From Microbulbifer sp. GL-2 (GTDB lineage: Bacteria; Pseudomonadota; Gammaproteobacteria; Pseudomonadales; Cellvibrionaceae), in the NCBI RefSeq assembly GCF_007183175.1, contig NZ_AP019807.1, positions 3,592,001 to 3,656,000 of the forward strand: a stretch of 64,000 nucleotides of DNA, written 5' to 3'. Within the stretch, counting starts at the first letter, position 1. Each line of letters starts with the position of its first letter. Of this stretch, positions 8,640-17,829 are shown piece by piece. The notes under the pieces are model-generated. The model was not told the DNA's origin. It saw nothing but the letters and a program-made list of their open reading frames with translations, and ran no database searches. The position numbers were made by a program, and so were the translations under genes.

Positions 8640-9494
8640 ATGTCTGATGAAGTTGTAATTACTTGCGCCCTGACAGGGGTGCTCACCAACCCCGAGCAGC
8701 ACCCGGTTCCGGTAACTCCAGAGCAAATGGCAAACTCAGCGCGGGAAGCCTACGATGCCGGTGCTTCGGTTATGCACGTACATTTTCGTGCCCAGGAGTC
8801 GGGTAAGGGGCATCTGCCCAGTTGGGACCCGCAAGTGGCGCTGGAAATCGCCGATGCGATTCGCGAAAAGTGTCCCGGTGTTATTTTAAATTTCTCCACG
8901 GGCACCATAGGTAGGGACCAGCGAGGCCCATTGGAGTGCGTGCGCGCCGGCAAGCCGGAAATTGCTGCCTGTAACGCTGGCAGCCTGAATTATCTGAAGG
9001 CGCGTTCTAATGGCACCTGGGCCTGGCCGCCCATGGTTTTTGATAACCCGGTAGACAAGGTGGAGGAGCTACTGGAAGTTTGCCGTGAGACAGGTACCCG
9101 GCCAGAGTTTGAGTGTTTTGATCTCGGTATCGTGCGCTCGGTGGGCATGTACGCAGATGTAGGTATGGTGGATAAGCCCAATTACAACCTGGTGATGGGG
9201 GTGGCTTCGGGAATGCCTGCCGATCCAGAATTGCTGGAGCTGATGCCAAAATATATGAAGCCAAATAGCCTGTGGCAGAGTACGGTGATCGGGCGTGAGG
9301 AAATCTGGCCCGTGCATCGCAAAACAGCGGAGCTGGGCGGAAATCTGCGCTCAGGGGTGGAAGATACCTTTTACCTGCCTGGAGGTGAGCGTACTAGCGG
9401 TAATGGCCAGCTGATTGAGGCGCTGGCTGTAATTGCTGAGGAATGTGGTCGTAAAGTGGTTTCCCCTGAGCGAGCGCGAGAAATCTTCTGCTGA
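8640..9494 (+). CDS. Beta-keto acid cleavage enzyme (BKACE, DUF849)
   Basis: BKACE enzymes are Zn-dependent TIM barrels that condense a beta-keto acid with acetyl-CoA to give acetoacetate and a new acyl-CoA; the lysine-fermentation enzyme Kce is the founder. The 284-residue length is typical. Visible landmarks are the metal-binding HVH at residues 46-48 (VMHVHFRAQ), the NFSTG strand, and RSGVEDTFYLPGG near residue 238 with the conserved Glu. The start has AGGAGA 7 bases upstream. The native keto acid cannot be told from sequence. The operator upstream is identical to that of the terpene-type catabolic cluster, so a role in finishing that or a related acyl-CoA pathway is plausible inference. 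Confidence 0.9.
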   Translation: MSDEVVITCALTGVLTNPEQHPVPVTPEQMANSAREAYDAGASVMHVHFRAQESGKGHLPSWDPQVALEIADAIREKCPGVILNFSTGTIGRDQRGPLECVRAGKPEIAACNAGSLNYLKARSNGTWAWPPMVFDNPVDKVEELLEVCRETGTRPEFECFDLGIVRSVGMYADVGMVDKPNYNLVMGVASGMPADPELLELMPKYMKPNSLWQSTVIGREEIWPVHRKTAELGGNLRSGVEDTFYLPGGERTSGNGQLIEALAVIAEECGRKVVSPERAREIFC

Positions 9495-9675
9495 ACCCTT
9501 TTCTTGTTTGGTCCTGTCGTGGCGTAGGAACTTGACGCTATGGCAGGCCTTTCCTTATTTGACCCCTTTCCCCTGATGGAAATCGTTCTGCCTGTGGACT
9601 GCTAGTCTTATTACCACCCGAAAGTGTCGCCAGTGTCGTGGGTGTTAAAAAAACAAGTCGCCAATAGGAGTGTGG

Positions 9676-11148
9676 ATGCAAGCGCTGCTGGACCAATTAA
9701 TCAAGGTGATTGACTGGGCCAACCTGTTTTTATGGGGCGGGGTTGGTGGCATCTGGTGGCTCGGAGTCTTGATACTGGCTTTATTGCCGGCTGGTCTTTA
9801 CTTTTCAATTCGTAGCCGCTTTATCCAATTTCGGCACTTTGGCCATATGGTGATGGTCATGGTGCGGGGTATCCATAAGGAGCACCCTGGGTCTATTTCA
9901 GCCTTTCAGGCATTTGCTACCAGTGCGGCAGCGCGTATTGGCACTGGGAGTCTTGCTGGTGTTGCGGTAGCTATAACTGCTGGCGGGCCAGGATCGGTGT
10001 TTTGGATGTGGATGGTGGCTTGGCTGGGGATGGCCACCAGTATGGTGGAAAATACGCTCGCGCAAGTTTACAAGGAAAAAGGCGAGCAGCCAGGCACATT
10101 CCGCGGTGGGCCCGCATACTATATCGAAAAGGGGCTAGGCCCGAACTGGAAATGGCTATCGGTAACTTTTTCCATTTTTCTCTTGATGTGTTACGGCTTT
10201 ATTTTCAACTCGGTACAGTCAAATGCCATGGCCCAGGCGATCAATGATGCCTGGGGGATCAATCCTTTATTAGTTGGCATTGTGGTGGCGGTGGTTGCAG
10301 CGATAATTGTGTTTGGGGGTATTCGTTCAATTGCGGGATTTGCCGGTGTTGTGGTGCCTGTTATGGCTATCGCCTACCTGGTAGTGGCAATGGTTATCAT
10401 AATTATCAATATTTCTGAGTTACCCAAAGTACTTGTCACCATCCTGAAAAGTGCTTTTGGTGTAACCGAGGCGGGAGCAGGTGTCCTTGGGGCTGTGGTT
10501 TCCAATGGGATCAAACGTGGGCTTTTTGCCAATGAAGCTGGGCTGGGGTCATCACCGAACGTCGGTGCTGCGGCGGATGTAAAGCACCCGCTGGTACAAG
10601 GCTATGTGCAAATGGCTTCAGTATTTTTAGATACCATTGTGATTTGCAGCTGCACCGCAGCCATTATATTGGTTGCTGATGTGTATATGGTGGGCAATGT
10701 CGAAGGGGTAAAGCTGGCCCAAGACTCATTGGCCAGTGAAGTGGGCTCCTGGGGGAGCGGGTTTATCGCTTTTGCGCTGCTGTTTTTTGCTTTTACATCC
10801 ATTATTGGCAATTACTACTATGGCGAAACCAATATTTTTTACCTGTATCATAGTCGCACCTCTATTTTTTGTTACCGTATAGTTTTCCTGATGTTTATCC
10901 TGTTTGGTGCCTGGGTTTCTTATAGTGGCAGTGTCGAAAATTTTACGCTGTTATGGCGGATGGCTGATGTCTCTATGGGATTTATGGCCTCAACAAATAT
11001 CCTGGCTATTATTTTGCTCTCAGGGGTTGCGTTCAAAGTTCTTGGGGATTACGAAGAGCAATTAAATAGCGGTATCAAGGAGCCGGTTTTTGACGCAAGA
11101 AAGTATGATATTAAGGGGGTTGATCATGAAGTGTGGGATAGGAAATAA
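9676..11148 (+). CDS. Alanine/glycine:cation symporter (AGCS family)
   Basis: This is an inner-membrane Na+- or H+-coupled uptake carrier for alanine or glycine. About 11 hydrophobic segments span the 490 residues. The family signature region GGPAYYIEKGLG is at about residue 148, and FANEAGLGSSPN at about residue 285 matches the AGCS consensus. The ATG at 9676 is preferred because AGGAG ends 5 bases before it; the GTG at 9670 would overlap that site. The 175 bp before it hold no gene. Transport of another small amino acid cannot be excluded. Confidence 0.93.
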   Translation: MQALLDQLIKVIDWANLFLWGGVGGIWWLGVLILALLPAGLYFSIRSRFIQFRHFGHMVMVMVRGIHKEHPGSISAFQAFATSAAARIGTGSLAGVAVAITAGGPGSVFWMWMVAWLGMATSMVENTLAQVYKEKGEQPGTFRGGPAYYIEKGLGPNWKWLSVTFSIFLLMCYGFIFNSVQSNAMAQAINDAWGINPLLVGIVVAVVAAIIVFGGIRSIAGFAGVVVPVMAIAYLVVAMVIIIINISELPKVLVTILKSAFGVTEAGAGVLGAVVSNGIKRGLFANEAGLGSSPNVGAAADVKHPLVQGYVQMASVFLDTIVICSCTAAIILVADVYMVGNVEGVKLAQDSLASEVGSWGSGFIAFALLFFAFTSIIGNYYYGETNIFYLYHSRTSIFCYRIVFLMFILFGAWVSYSGSVENFTLLWRMADVSMGFMASTNILAIILLSGVAFKVLGDYEEQLNSGIKEPVFDARKYDIKGVDHEVWDRK

Positions 11149-11311
11149 GAGCTTATATCGTTAGCATTTATACAAAATTTATATCCAACAGAAGTGACAA
11201 TAACCACAAAAAAAGAAAATAATTAATTTTGGTTAATGCCACTGATGGTTCTTATTGGATGATCAAGATTCTATTCCAATCTTTCTAAACTCTATTTTGT
11301 TGAATAGAAAG

Positions 11312-11335
11312 AGGGACTATCTATTGAAAGTCCCT
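11312..11335. terminator. Hairpin between convergent genes
   Basis: Stem AGGGACT/AGTCCCT with a 10-base loop lies just past the acyl-CoA synthetase stop. On the minus strand it is followed by CTTTCT. The gap 11149-11350 holds no gene. Confidence 0.5.
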
Positions 11336-11350
11336 TCGTCTCATGGGGTG

Positions 11351-13387
11351 TTAGACGATTTCGTATTTAAATGTATATGGAGCGAGCTGTTCAGCAAGAT
11401 GGTTCTGGAGATTTGAATTTCCCTGAGTGGAGACCCTAGCTATAGTCCCAAGTGTTTTATCCTGCTCTACTTTTATCTCAGTATCAGCAGTGAGAATGTC
11501 TGCATCCTGGTTGAGCTGCCTGATAATACCCTCAACACATAAGCGGATTTCTTCCATCTCTAGCGCAGGTTTGAATATCTTGCCAACTGCTGTGGTGGGG
11601 AGCGCTGTGCGCAGTACAATTTTCTTTGGAATAGCTGCGCGTTCGGTAATGTTCTCCCTGGCGTAACTGGTAATTTCTTCCAGTAGGGTTTGGGCAGAGG
11701 AATTCATCACAATCTCACTCTCTTTGGTTGTGAGGGAATCGGTGGCATCATCCGATAACATGACATAGGCAACGGGGATTTCTCCCGCATAAGCATCAGG
11801 GGTACCTACCGCTGCCGCCATGGCAACAGATGGGTGCTGGCAAAGGATTTCTTCGATCAGCTTGGGTTCAATATTATGCCCGCCGCGTACAATTAATTCC
11901 TTCTTGCGGCCGGTGAGCCAAAAGTATCCATCTTCATCCTGCCTGCCCAGGTCTCCGGTATTTAGCCAGCGGCGCCCCTGGTCATCGTGGACCCATATCC
12001 CCTTGTTGTGCTCGGGATTGAGATACCCATTAAATACATTGTCACCGTAAATAATCAGACTGCCGATTTCATTTGTTTGGCTATAACGGATGAAATTCCC
12101 TTGTCCATCCAGTTGCGCACTTTGCATCATTTGCTGCGGTAAACGTAGCCCTATAGAGCCAACCTTTTTGGTTCCATATGGGGGAGTGATACTGCTTGCA
12201 CAGGTACCCTCCGTTAAGCCATACCCCTCGACAATCTGTACACCAGTTATTCGCTCAAAAGCATTAAATACTTCTATGGGCATAGGGGCTGCACCGCATA
12301 GGGCCATCTGCAGGGAGGATATATCACATTGGTTTACTGGCTGTTGGAGTAGGGCGGAATAAACTGTAGGTACAGCACTAAAACTGTTCACTCGATATAA
12401 CTCAATGATCCTCCAAAAATTGGTAAATACGCCTTCTCCCCTATAGCCTTGGGGAGTCATTAATACAACTTCACAGCCATTGATAAAGGCTGCAAGTCCA
12501 GTCACTATTGCTGCATTTACATGAAAAAGCGGCAGTCCGCAAAGAATCACTTTTCCTGGATTCATAATATCGCCTGCGACAAGGCTAATACTTTTCGCGT
12601 TGGCTAATTCATTACCGTGGGTATGTGTTGCAATTTTGGGTAACCCTGTTGTACCTCCGGTACAAAAAAGGGAGGCAATATCATCACGATTAATACTGCG
12701 TTTGAAATTTAAGCGGTTGGAATTCTGTTTGTTCATGGCCGCTTGAAATTGTATTCGTTGTTTTCCTTCCAGCGATTTCAATTTTCTACGGTATTGATAT
12801 TGTATGATTTTAGCTGCAAAACCTTTAAATCCGCGGGCGTGATAGGCGGGATCTACGTGGAGAATGCTTTTAACTTCCGGCAGGTCGGCCAAAATACTCT
12901 CAATTTTTTCGAAAAGATCGGTGCCGGGGAAAGGGCTCAGGGTAACAATCGCTTTTGCATGGCTATGCTGCAAGAGCTCTTTTATCTGTTTGGCTTCCAG
13001 CAAGGGGTTGATCGCCAACACTCTGGCTGCTGCTTCTGCCCCCCATAAAACATAGTGTGTTTCGGGAAGGTTTGGCAGTATGTAGGCTACCGTGTCGGTT
13101 TCTTCAATACCGATGCTTCTAAATAAGTTAGCTGTTTGAATGATGCGCTGGGCCAGCACTTGATAGCTGATTTTTACCGGTTTTTCATAATCATGCCCAG
13201 TGAGAAAGAAAGAAACTGCAGTTTGCTGCGAGTAGCGCTCACAGGATGCCATTAATGCATCAAAGGTGTTGCCAGTAAACTTTTTCGAGATCTCTTTAAG
13301 GTGAGTAAAATCATAACCTTCTGGTTGCTTGTCTGTTTCGAGGTAGGCTTCCAGAGCCTCGATGTCTTTCAAGGTTGAGGTGGACAT
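11351..13387 (-). CDS. AMP-forming acyl-CoA synthetase/ligase
   Basis: This activates a carboxylic acid to its CoA thioester through an acyl-adenylate. The 678-residue protein (from the ATG at 13387, with AGGGAG 7 bases upstream) has the ANL-superfamily landmarks in order: P-loop-like TGGTTGLPK (about residue 245), the aromatic/GYGLTEGT motif, the hinge-region TGDLGRQDEDGYFWLTGRKKELI, and the C-terminal catalytic lysine in TAVGKIFKP. It is longer than many FadD-type enzymes, with extra C-terminal residues after the catalytic lysine. It ends an apparent three-gene operon with two small tautomerase-like genes, divergent from an HxlR regulator. The substrate acid is unknown; a hydrophobic, aromatic or terpenoid acid would fit the neighbourhood. 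Confidence 0.9.
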   Translation of the reverse strand: MSTSTLKDIEALEAYLETDKQPEGYDFTHLKEISKKFTGNTFDALMASCERYSQQTAVSFFLTGHDYEKPVKISYQVLAQRIIQTANLFRSIGIEETDTVAYILPNLPETHYVLWGAEAAARVLAINPLLEAKQIKELLQHSHAKAIVTLSPFPGTDLFEKIESILADLPEVKSILHVDPAYHARGFKGFAAKIIQYQYRRKLKSLEGKQRIQFQAAMNKQNSNRLNFKRSINRDDIASLFCTGGTTGLPKIATHTHGNELANAKSISLVAGDIMNPGKVILCGLPLFHVNAAIVTGLAAFINGCEVVLMTPQGYRGEGVFTNFWRIIELYRVNSFSAVPTVYSALLQQPVNQCDISSLQMALCGAAPMPIEVFNAFERITGVQIVEGYGLTEGTCASSITPPYGTKKVGSIGLRLPQQMMQSAQLDGQGNFIRYSQTNEIGSLIIYGDNVFNGYLNPEHNKGIWVHDDQGRRWLNTGDLGRQDEDGYFWLTGRKKELIVRGGHNIEPKLIEEILCQHPSVAMAAAVGTPDAYAGEIPVAYVMLSDDATDSLTTKESEIVMNSSAQTLLEEITSYARENITERAAIPKKIVLRTALPTTAVGKIFKPALEMEEIRLCVEGIIRQLNQDADILTADTEIKVEQDKTLGTIARVSTQGNSNLQNHLAEQLAPYTFKYEIV

Positions 13388-13469
13388 AGTATTACTCCCT
13401 GTCTGCGGTCTAGCGCCTGGCAGCATTGTGTTATTCATTATTCTGGCGTGTGTGAAAGTCAGCTCGGAC

Positions 13470-13850
13470 CTAGCCTGGCTGTCGGGCGAGCCACTCTTGC
13501 TCTTGTCCAGGCTCCGGCATCACAGCGCCTCCCTCGATAACCCAGCTTGCGGGAACATCAACAAGGTCTACCGAGCAGCGAGAGCGGGGGCAGCACAAGA
13601 TCTGGGAAGCTGAGTTAACAAAGGCACTGGCCAACTCCGACTTGATTTTATCGCTACGGCCCGAGCGAATGGAACCCAGGATATGGACAATGTTTCTTGA
13701 GCGCAGGCGAACGCCTCGGCTAAATACAACTTGTACGAACTGTGCAGGTGCGCCGGTAATGGAGCAGTGAGCTTCGGTAATTGCGGATACTAATGCCTGT
13801 TGGTCAGAGTCTAATAGTGGCCGTTTAGTGGAAATTGTGTAAAGGGGCAT
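13470..13850 (-). CDS. Tautomerase-superfamily protein (cis-CaaD-like)
   Basis: Members of this superfamily use an N-terminal proline as a general base or acid in tautomerisation, dehalogenation or hydration. The protein starts MPLYTISTKR, so processing exposes Pro1. The body TEAHCSITGAPAQFVQVVF followed by RSGRSDKIKSELASAF has the pattern of the long (about 126-150 aa) cis-3-chloroacrylic acid dehalogenase-like group rather than short 4-oxalocrotonate tautomerases. It is encoded between a second small gene and the acyl-CoA synthetase, all on the minus strand with short gaps. Its substrate is not predictable. Confidence 0.8.
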   Translation of the reverse strand: MPLYTISTKRPLLDSDQQALVSAITEAHCSITGAPAQFVQVVFSRGVRLRSRNIVHILGSIRSGRSDKIKSELASAFVNSASQILCCPRSRCSVDLVDVPASWVIEGGAVMPEPGQEQEWLARQPG

Positions 13851-13859
13851 TTCCGTCTC

Positions 13860-14345
13860 CTATAAGTTGATGTGTGTTTTGAATTGCCCCGAGGAGCTTT
13901 TGGATTTCACTAAGCGCATTAGTGTCTTGCCAATAAATGCTATTTGCCTTACCGGAGACATGCGCTTGCGATTTGTGCTTAGGAATTCTTTGCTGAGTGA
14001 ATGATCCGGGGCTGTAATGACGACCTCGTATGTATCGCTTCCTGTTGAGGTACACCACTGGTCAAGCAGCCTGTATAAAAATGAGTGCCGTAAAGTATTG
14101 GTAGTTCCATCGGGAAGGGGGGCCATAAGGGTGGCCACCGATGATGGCTTACCCTCCATAAATGCTTGATTAACTGGCACCTCCATCCATACAACCCTCG
14201 GTGCTACGCGGGGGTCCACATGATCCCGATAAGCCAGGTAAATGATGAGCTCCAGCTTCTGTTTTTCGTGATTAGTTAAGGTCCCCTCGATAAAAGAGCA
14301 CAAAACAATAGGTTTGAATCGCATTACCTGTCCATTAAGTTGCAT
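13860..14345 (-). CDS. Hypothetical protein with tautomerase-like beta-alpha-beta pattern
   Basis: The 161-residue protein has no signal peptide. Its central part (VVWMEVPVNQAFMEG, then ATLMAPLPDG, a helix, and TYEVVITAPD at about 110) gives a beta-alpha-beta pattern like the tautomerase unit of the next gene, but it lacks an N-terminal Pro-1 (it begins MQLNGQ). The C-terminal 40 residues are basic. It lies 9 bp upstream of the Pro1 tautomerase gene, so the two products could form a hetero-oligomer, as in some heterohexameric tautomerase systems. That is inference; the family match is by eye. Confidence 0.6.
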   Translation of the reverse strand: MQLNGQVMRFKPIVLCSFIEGTLTNHEKQKLELIIYLAYRDHVDPRVAPRVVWMEVPVNQAFMEGKPSSVATLMAPLPDGTTNTLRHSFLYRLLDQWCTSTGSDTYEVVITAPDHSLSKEFLSTNRKRMSPVRQIAFIGKTLMRLVKSKSSSGQFKTHINL

Positions 14346-14516
14346 TTAGGAACTTATTAGGCGTCAATAAGTTCTAAATTGCAACTAATTTAACAGAAAG
14401 GGAAACGTATCAAGTAATAACTTTTAGTTATATGCAGGTTTATTGAGTGGCTCAGGAGAGTTTTGTAATGAAACTTCCTGTGAGACTATTGCGACCTGGG
14501 CTACTACAGGACTGTT

Positions 14517-14948
14517 ATGAGAGAGAAGAAACCCGCTGTTCAATGTGCGATCGAAGAGGCGCTTTCTGTAATTGGGGATCGCTGGAGTCTGCTTATTGTT
14601 CGCGATGTAATGAGAGGGGTGAACCGGTTTGACTCACTGCAGGAGAGCCTGCAAATTTCCAGAAATATTCTTACCCAAAGATTAAATACCCTGGAAGAAG
14701 CTGGGATTCTGGTTAAGACCCCAATCAAACCCGGAGCGCGCCGCATGCTCTATAACGCAACCCCTAAGTGCATTGCGCTGGTTCCTACTTTGGTTTCTCT
14801 GATCGACTGGAGTGCCCGCTGGTCTGAAAAGCCAGATACACGGTGGGCCCGTGTCATTGATAAAAGAACGGGGGAGCCTGTGACAGTGGATTTGGTTGGA
14901 AAAGATGGTGAGCCGGTTTCCCTGTTGGACTTGGACTTAACGTACTAG
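14517..14948 (+). CDS. HxlR-family winged-helix transcriptional regulator
   Basis: The 143-residue protein has the HxlR layout: conserved Cys10, then ALSVIGDRWSLLIVRDVMRG, the recognition region ISRNILTQRLNTLEEAGIL and the wing ending MLYNATPK. HxlR regulators often sense thiol-reactive or carbonyl compounds through the N-terminal cysteine. It is divergent from the tautomerase/acyl-CoA synthetase operon (170-bp gap), which it probably controls. The ATG at 14517 follows CAGGA by 8 bases. The C-terminal extension of about 35 residues beyond the wing is somewhat longer than in minimal family members. Confidence 0.88.
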   Translation: MREKKPAVQCAIEEALSVIGDRWSLLIVRDVMRGVNRFDSLQESLQISRNILTQRLNTLEEAGILVKTPIKPGARRMLYNATPKCIALVPTLVSLIDWSARWSEKPDTRWARVIDKRTGEPVTVDLVGKDGEPVSLLDLDLTY

Positions 14949-15036
14949 GGGTTGTTCTAGCCAGGTCGGTTGCGGGTAATCTATCTGGTTGATAATTGCC
15001 GCTGCTTCTATTGCGTAGCATGGGGTTACAAGATAG

Positions 15037-15069
15037 CTATCTGCCGGGAGGCGTGTACCCGGCAGATAG
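15037..15069. terminator. Strong bidirectional terminator hairpin
   Basis: A 12-bp perfect stem CTATCTGCCGGG/CCCGGCAGATAG with a 9-base loop lies between the convergent HxlR and SirB2-like genes. Short T-rich sequence follows on both sides. Confidence 0.75.
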
Positions 15070-15074
15070 GTTAT

Positions 15075-15449
15075 TTAGAGAGAAGGTTTGTTTATTGCCA
15101 AATAGAAAATTAAAGCGGCCTGCACTATTGCCAGAACAATCGCAATAATACGGGTACGCTGCGTAGTAGACTGCTTTAAAGCAAAAAAACCGGCGATTAT
15201 ATAACCAAATACCAAGGCTATTTTCACTGCAAGCCAATGATAAATGGCCGGATTCCAGCTGCCGATAACTACCAGCGCGATAGCCGCACTTAGCAGAACA
15301 GTGTCATTCACATGGGGTATCCAGCGCAATGGAGTTTGCCGCCATGCAGTATTTCTGCTGAGATCCAGGCTGGCACGTAATATAAAGAGAGTGATACTCA
15401 AAACTGCGGCAAAAACATGGGTATGTTTTATCAGGGTATAACTAACCAT
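15075..15449 (-). CDS. SirB2-family integral membrane protein
   Basis: SirB2-type proteins are small inner-membrane proteins of unclear biochemical role, first noted near an invasion regulator. From the ATG at 15449 the protein has 124 residues and four hydrophobic segments (about 8-27, 44-64, 72-92, 98-117). The N-terminal YTLIKHTHVFAAVLSITLFILR matches the SirB2 start, with its conserved His residues. The longer frame up to 15569 has no good ribosome site and would add a non-homologous leader. It stands alone, convergent with the HxlR gene. Confidence 0.82.
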   Translation of the reverse strand: MVSYTLIKHTHVFAAVLSITLFILRASLDLSRNTAWRQTPLRWIPHVNDTVLLSAAIALVVIGSWNPAIYHWLAVKIALVFGYIIAGFFALKQSTTQRTRIIAIVLAIVQAALIFYLAINKPSL

Positions 15450-15685
15450 CGATAAGGCTACTTCATTTTCCCGAAGGCAATGTCCGGAAGTTGTAAATTG
15501 GAACGTGCTTGTTGAAAGAGCACACGCTAGTGATGGCAGATGGTAACGAGTAAACAGGTGCCCCTGCAACTGGGTCAGGGTGGTAAGTAAGCTTCGACTA
15601 TAGGGAAGTTTGATACAGGGTAGCGATACGAAACGCTCACCCTGTTTAATACGGGGTACTTTTCGGACTAAGGGTGGTATGACCT

Positions 15686-16273
15686 TTATGGGATATGAGT
15701 GTTCACATGAGTGAATCGTTTATGCTTCCAGGCAGAGAATTTCGTAGCAGTCCAGGTAGCCCAGTTACTGACGGAGGGGATCCATACACCCTTTGTCGAT
15801 AGGGCAGAACCAAAGCCCATCTTGTGTACGATCATATGACTTGAACTGATACAATTTTCGTATCGGGTTTGACCCGTAATGTTGGGCCAAACTTCGTGGT
15901 ACTTGGTATTTTTAGCACTCTCCAGTTCTTTTTTGATTTTCTTATACTTGCTTACATCGTCTGTAGTGCACTTTGTATAGTAAACATCAGTATTTGCGTT
16001 CTGTGTGTTTCTAGCCCACTGGGTGGAGTTCAGGGGCCCCCTCTCAAATACCCACCCATCATCACTCATTCCGGTCAAAGTGATATATCCATTTTCTATC
16101 ATAAAAGTGGTTGCATGGCCATCCTCTACAAGTTTCCCCATCAACTTTGTAATTCCTGAGGGAGAAATTGAAATCCCTTTGGCAAGACCTGACCAATTGA
16201 TGATCGAATATGCAACGCCAAAAACTGGGGATTTCTCATCCAGTTGGTTTAGAAGTTCCTTTCCTGTGGGCAT
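15686..16273 (-). CDS. Hypothetical protein, 195 aa, downstream of the M91-like peptidase
   Basis: I do not recognise the family. AAGGA lies 8 bases before the ATG at 16273. No signal peptide or membrane segment is seen. The N-terminal half is mixed alpha/beta with a helix-rich start (GKELLNQLDEK). The C-terminal half contains a Cys-Ser-Ser-Ser-His cluster (ENCISSSHMIVHKMGFG, about residues 140-156), W-rich strands and a basic tail. It follows the putative metallopeptidase gene by 180 bp on the same strand. It could be a second effector, or a partner or immunity protein; the sequence does not decide. Confidence 0.65.
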   Translation of the reverse strand: MPTGKELLNQLDEKSPVFGVAYSIINWSGLAKGISISPSGITKLMGKLVEDGHATTFMIENGYITLTGMSDDGWVFERGPLNSTQWARNTQNANTDVYYTKCTTDDVSKYKKIKKELESAKNTKYHEVWPNITGQTRYENCISSSHMIVHKMGFGSALSTKGVWIPSVSNWATWTATKFSAWKHKRFTHVNTHIP

Positions 16274-16453
16274 ATTGGTAATCCTTATCTGAAGGGTGTT
16301 ATTTTCTAATCTGTAAGGGCGAACTTAAATTTTTCCCCAAGCAGTGGTGATTCCTGTTTCTATTCCATTAAAATATCTGAAGCTACTACAGAAGCTACGT
16401 TTTTTCGCAGATTAAAGTTTATTAATTATCTCCATGTTTCAATAATTTTTTGC

Positions 16454-17326
16454 TTAATTTAAATTTCCAATTTGTCCATATTTCATTCTCCTGGCAATGT
16501 TGTGTTCGATGCGTATCATATTTTCACTGATTGCAAGCAGGTCATTCGGTACGTTATTTTGGTCGTCACTTAGGCCAACTGTAGCAATTTCCTCTCGCAA
16601 CTCCATGGAGCCTCCCACCCAAATCCAGCCCCGATTCCTCGTGGTAACAATATTGTTGAGGTTGGGGACGGTCATATTGTTGTAAGTGATGGTGTTACCA
16701 CCATTGTTGATTCTGGCTCTTGCGAGGGCGCCTCCTTGCTGTCGTAAGACATTGTTCATAGGTCCCTGTCTTTGATCTGCCAGGTAAGTGGAGTTAGTGC
16801 TGCCAGAAAGGTATAGTCCACGATTGCAGCGATCTGCATGCACCAGTTCATGCGCGAGAGTGATAAAGCTGGGGCAGTTCCCCATTGTCACAGTTCCAGT
16901 ATTGGTCAGGTTGGCTGTTTGGAAAACGGTGTTATTCCACATAACATGGCCGCTGGAACCTGTGCTCATTACTTTTGCCATAAACCCTTGATCGGCACTG
17001 ATCAGAGGTATATAGCTTTTAAAGCCACTCCAAATCTGGTCTTTAATCCATTTGTCAGGTCTGAAACCCAGCGCATGGCTTTCAGTGATACGGGTATCGT
17101 GATTACTGGCGATCAGGCGCCGAACCAGGGTTGTGCTTTGGGCCCTCAAACCTGCAGCTGTAAGAATGCCGGCTCCCTCTTTGACCCGAACGACATTACG
17201 CCCACCGGTGCGGTATTTTTCCGTTGTGTAAGTGAGGGCAGTACCAACACCACCTAGTAGAGAATTAAGGGCAGCCCTTACTTGAGTGATAAAGACGATA
17301 TTGCTGGAGTCTATGCAAAGTCCCAT
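16454..17326 (-). CDS. M91/NleD-like zinc metallopeptidase, putative effector or toxin
   Basis: The 290-residue protein has a zincin motif HELVH at residues 159-163 followed by ADRCNRG. A downstream acidic segment (MELREEIATVG, about residue 248) could give the third zinc ligand. This arrangement matches the M91 group, whose founder NleD is a type III effector that cleaves host MAP kinases; many homologues sit in non-pathogens. There is no Sec signal, consistent with cytosolic or contact-dependent delivery. AGAGGA precedes the ATG at 17326. No secretion-system or immunity genes are recognisable beside it. The surrounding DNA is AT-rich and gene-poor, suggesting an accessory insertion. The family call is moderately firm; the target is unknown. 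Confidence 0.72.
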   Translation of the reverse strand: MGLCIDSSNIVFITQVRAALNSLLGGVGTALTYTTEKYRTGGRNVVRVKEGAGILTAAGLRAQSTTLVRRLIASNHDTRITESHALGFRPDKWIKDQIWSGFKSYIPLISADQGFMAKVMSTGSSGHVMWNNTVFQTANLTNTGTVTMGNCPSFITLAHELVHADRCNRGLYLSGSTNSTYLADQRQGPMNNVLRQQGGALARARINNGGNTITYNNMTVPNLNNIVTTRNRGWIWVGGSMELREEIATVGLSDDQNNVPNDLLAISENMIRIEHNIARRMKYGQIGNLN

Positions 17327-17829
17327 TTTGTTTTCCTCTTGTTGCGTAGCAGATACGATGGCTGAGTGGATCTGTCTAGGGAAATATTTATGGTTAGCTG
17401 GGGGTATTTATAACTATAGATTTGATGAAAGGGTTTGGGCTCTATACCTGGTTGGCCTGACGTTCTTGTGAGAAGTTGAGTTGATCGGGGAAAAAGTAAG
17501 CAGATCTTCATTAGAGTATGGAATGATAGGTGCAGGTTCTTACTGAGATACAGGGCTGCGTGAAGTAGGGTTGTTACTGCCATAACATGTATTAGTTTTC
17601 TTTCAGGGTACGGTGGTTGTTTGCCTTTAAAATCAACTCTACTAATAACTAGTACTGTTTGCCATAGTGAGTTTGAAAAAATTTCAGAAAGCCAAATTAA
17701 TTTGACTACCTTTCCTTGGGTATCAATAATTTTGAGTATGTTTTGGATGTACTATTACTTTGCCGATGTAGGGCCTGTTGCTGTTAAGATTTTGTTTTGC
17801 TTGAATTTATTGGAGGGGCCGTCAGGAAT

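Noticed and set aside
15450..15569. Longer start for the SirB2-like gene
   Set aside because: The added 40 residues do not resemble SirB2, and the ribosome site is no better.
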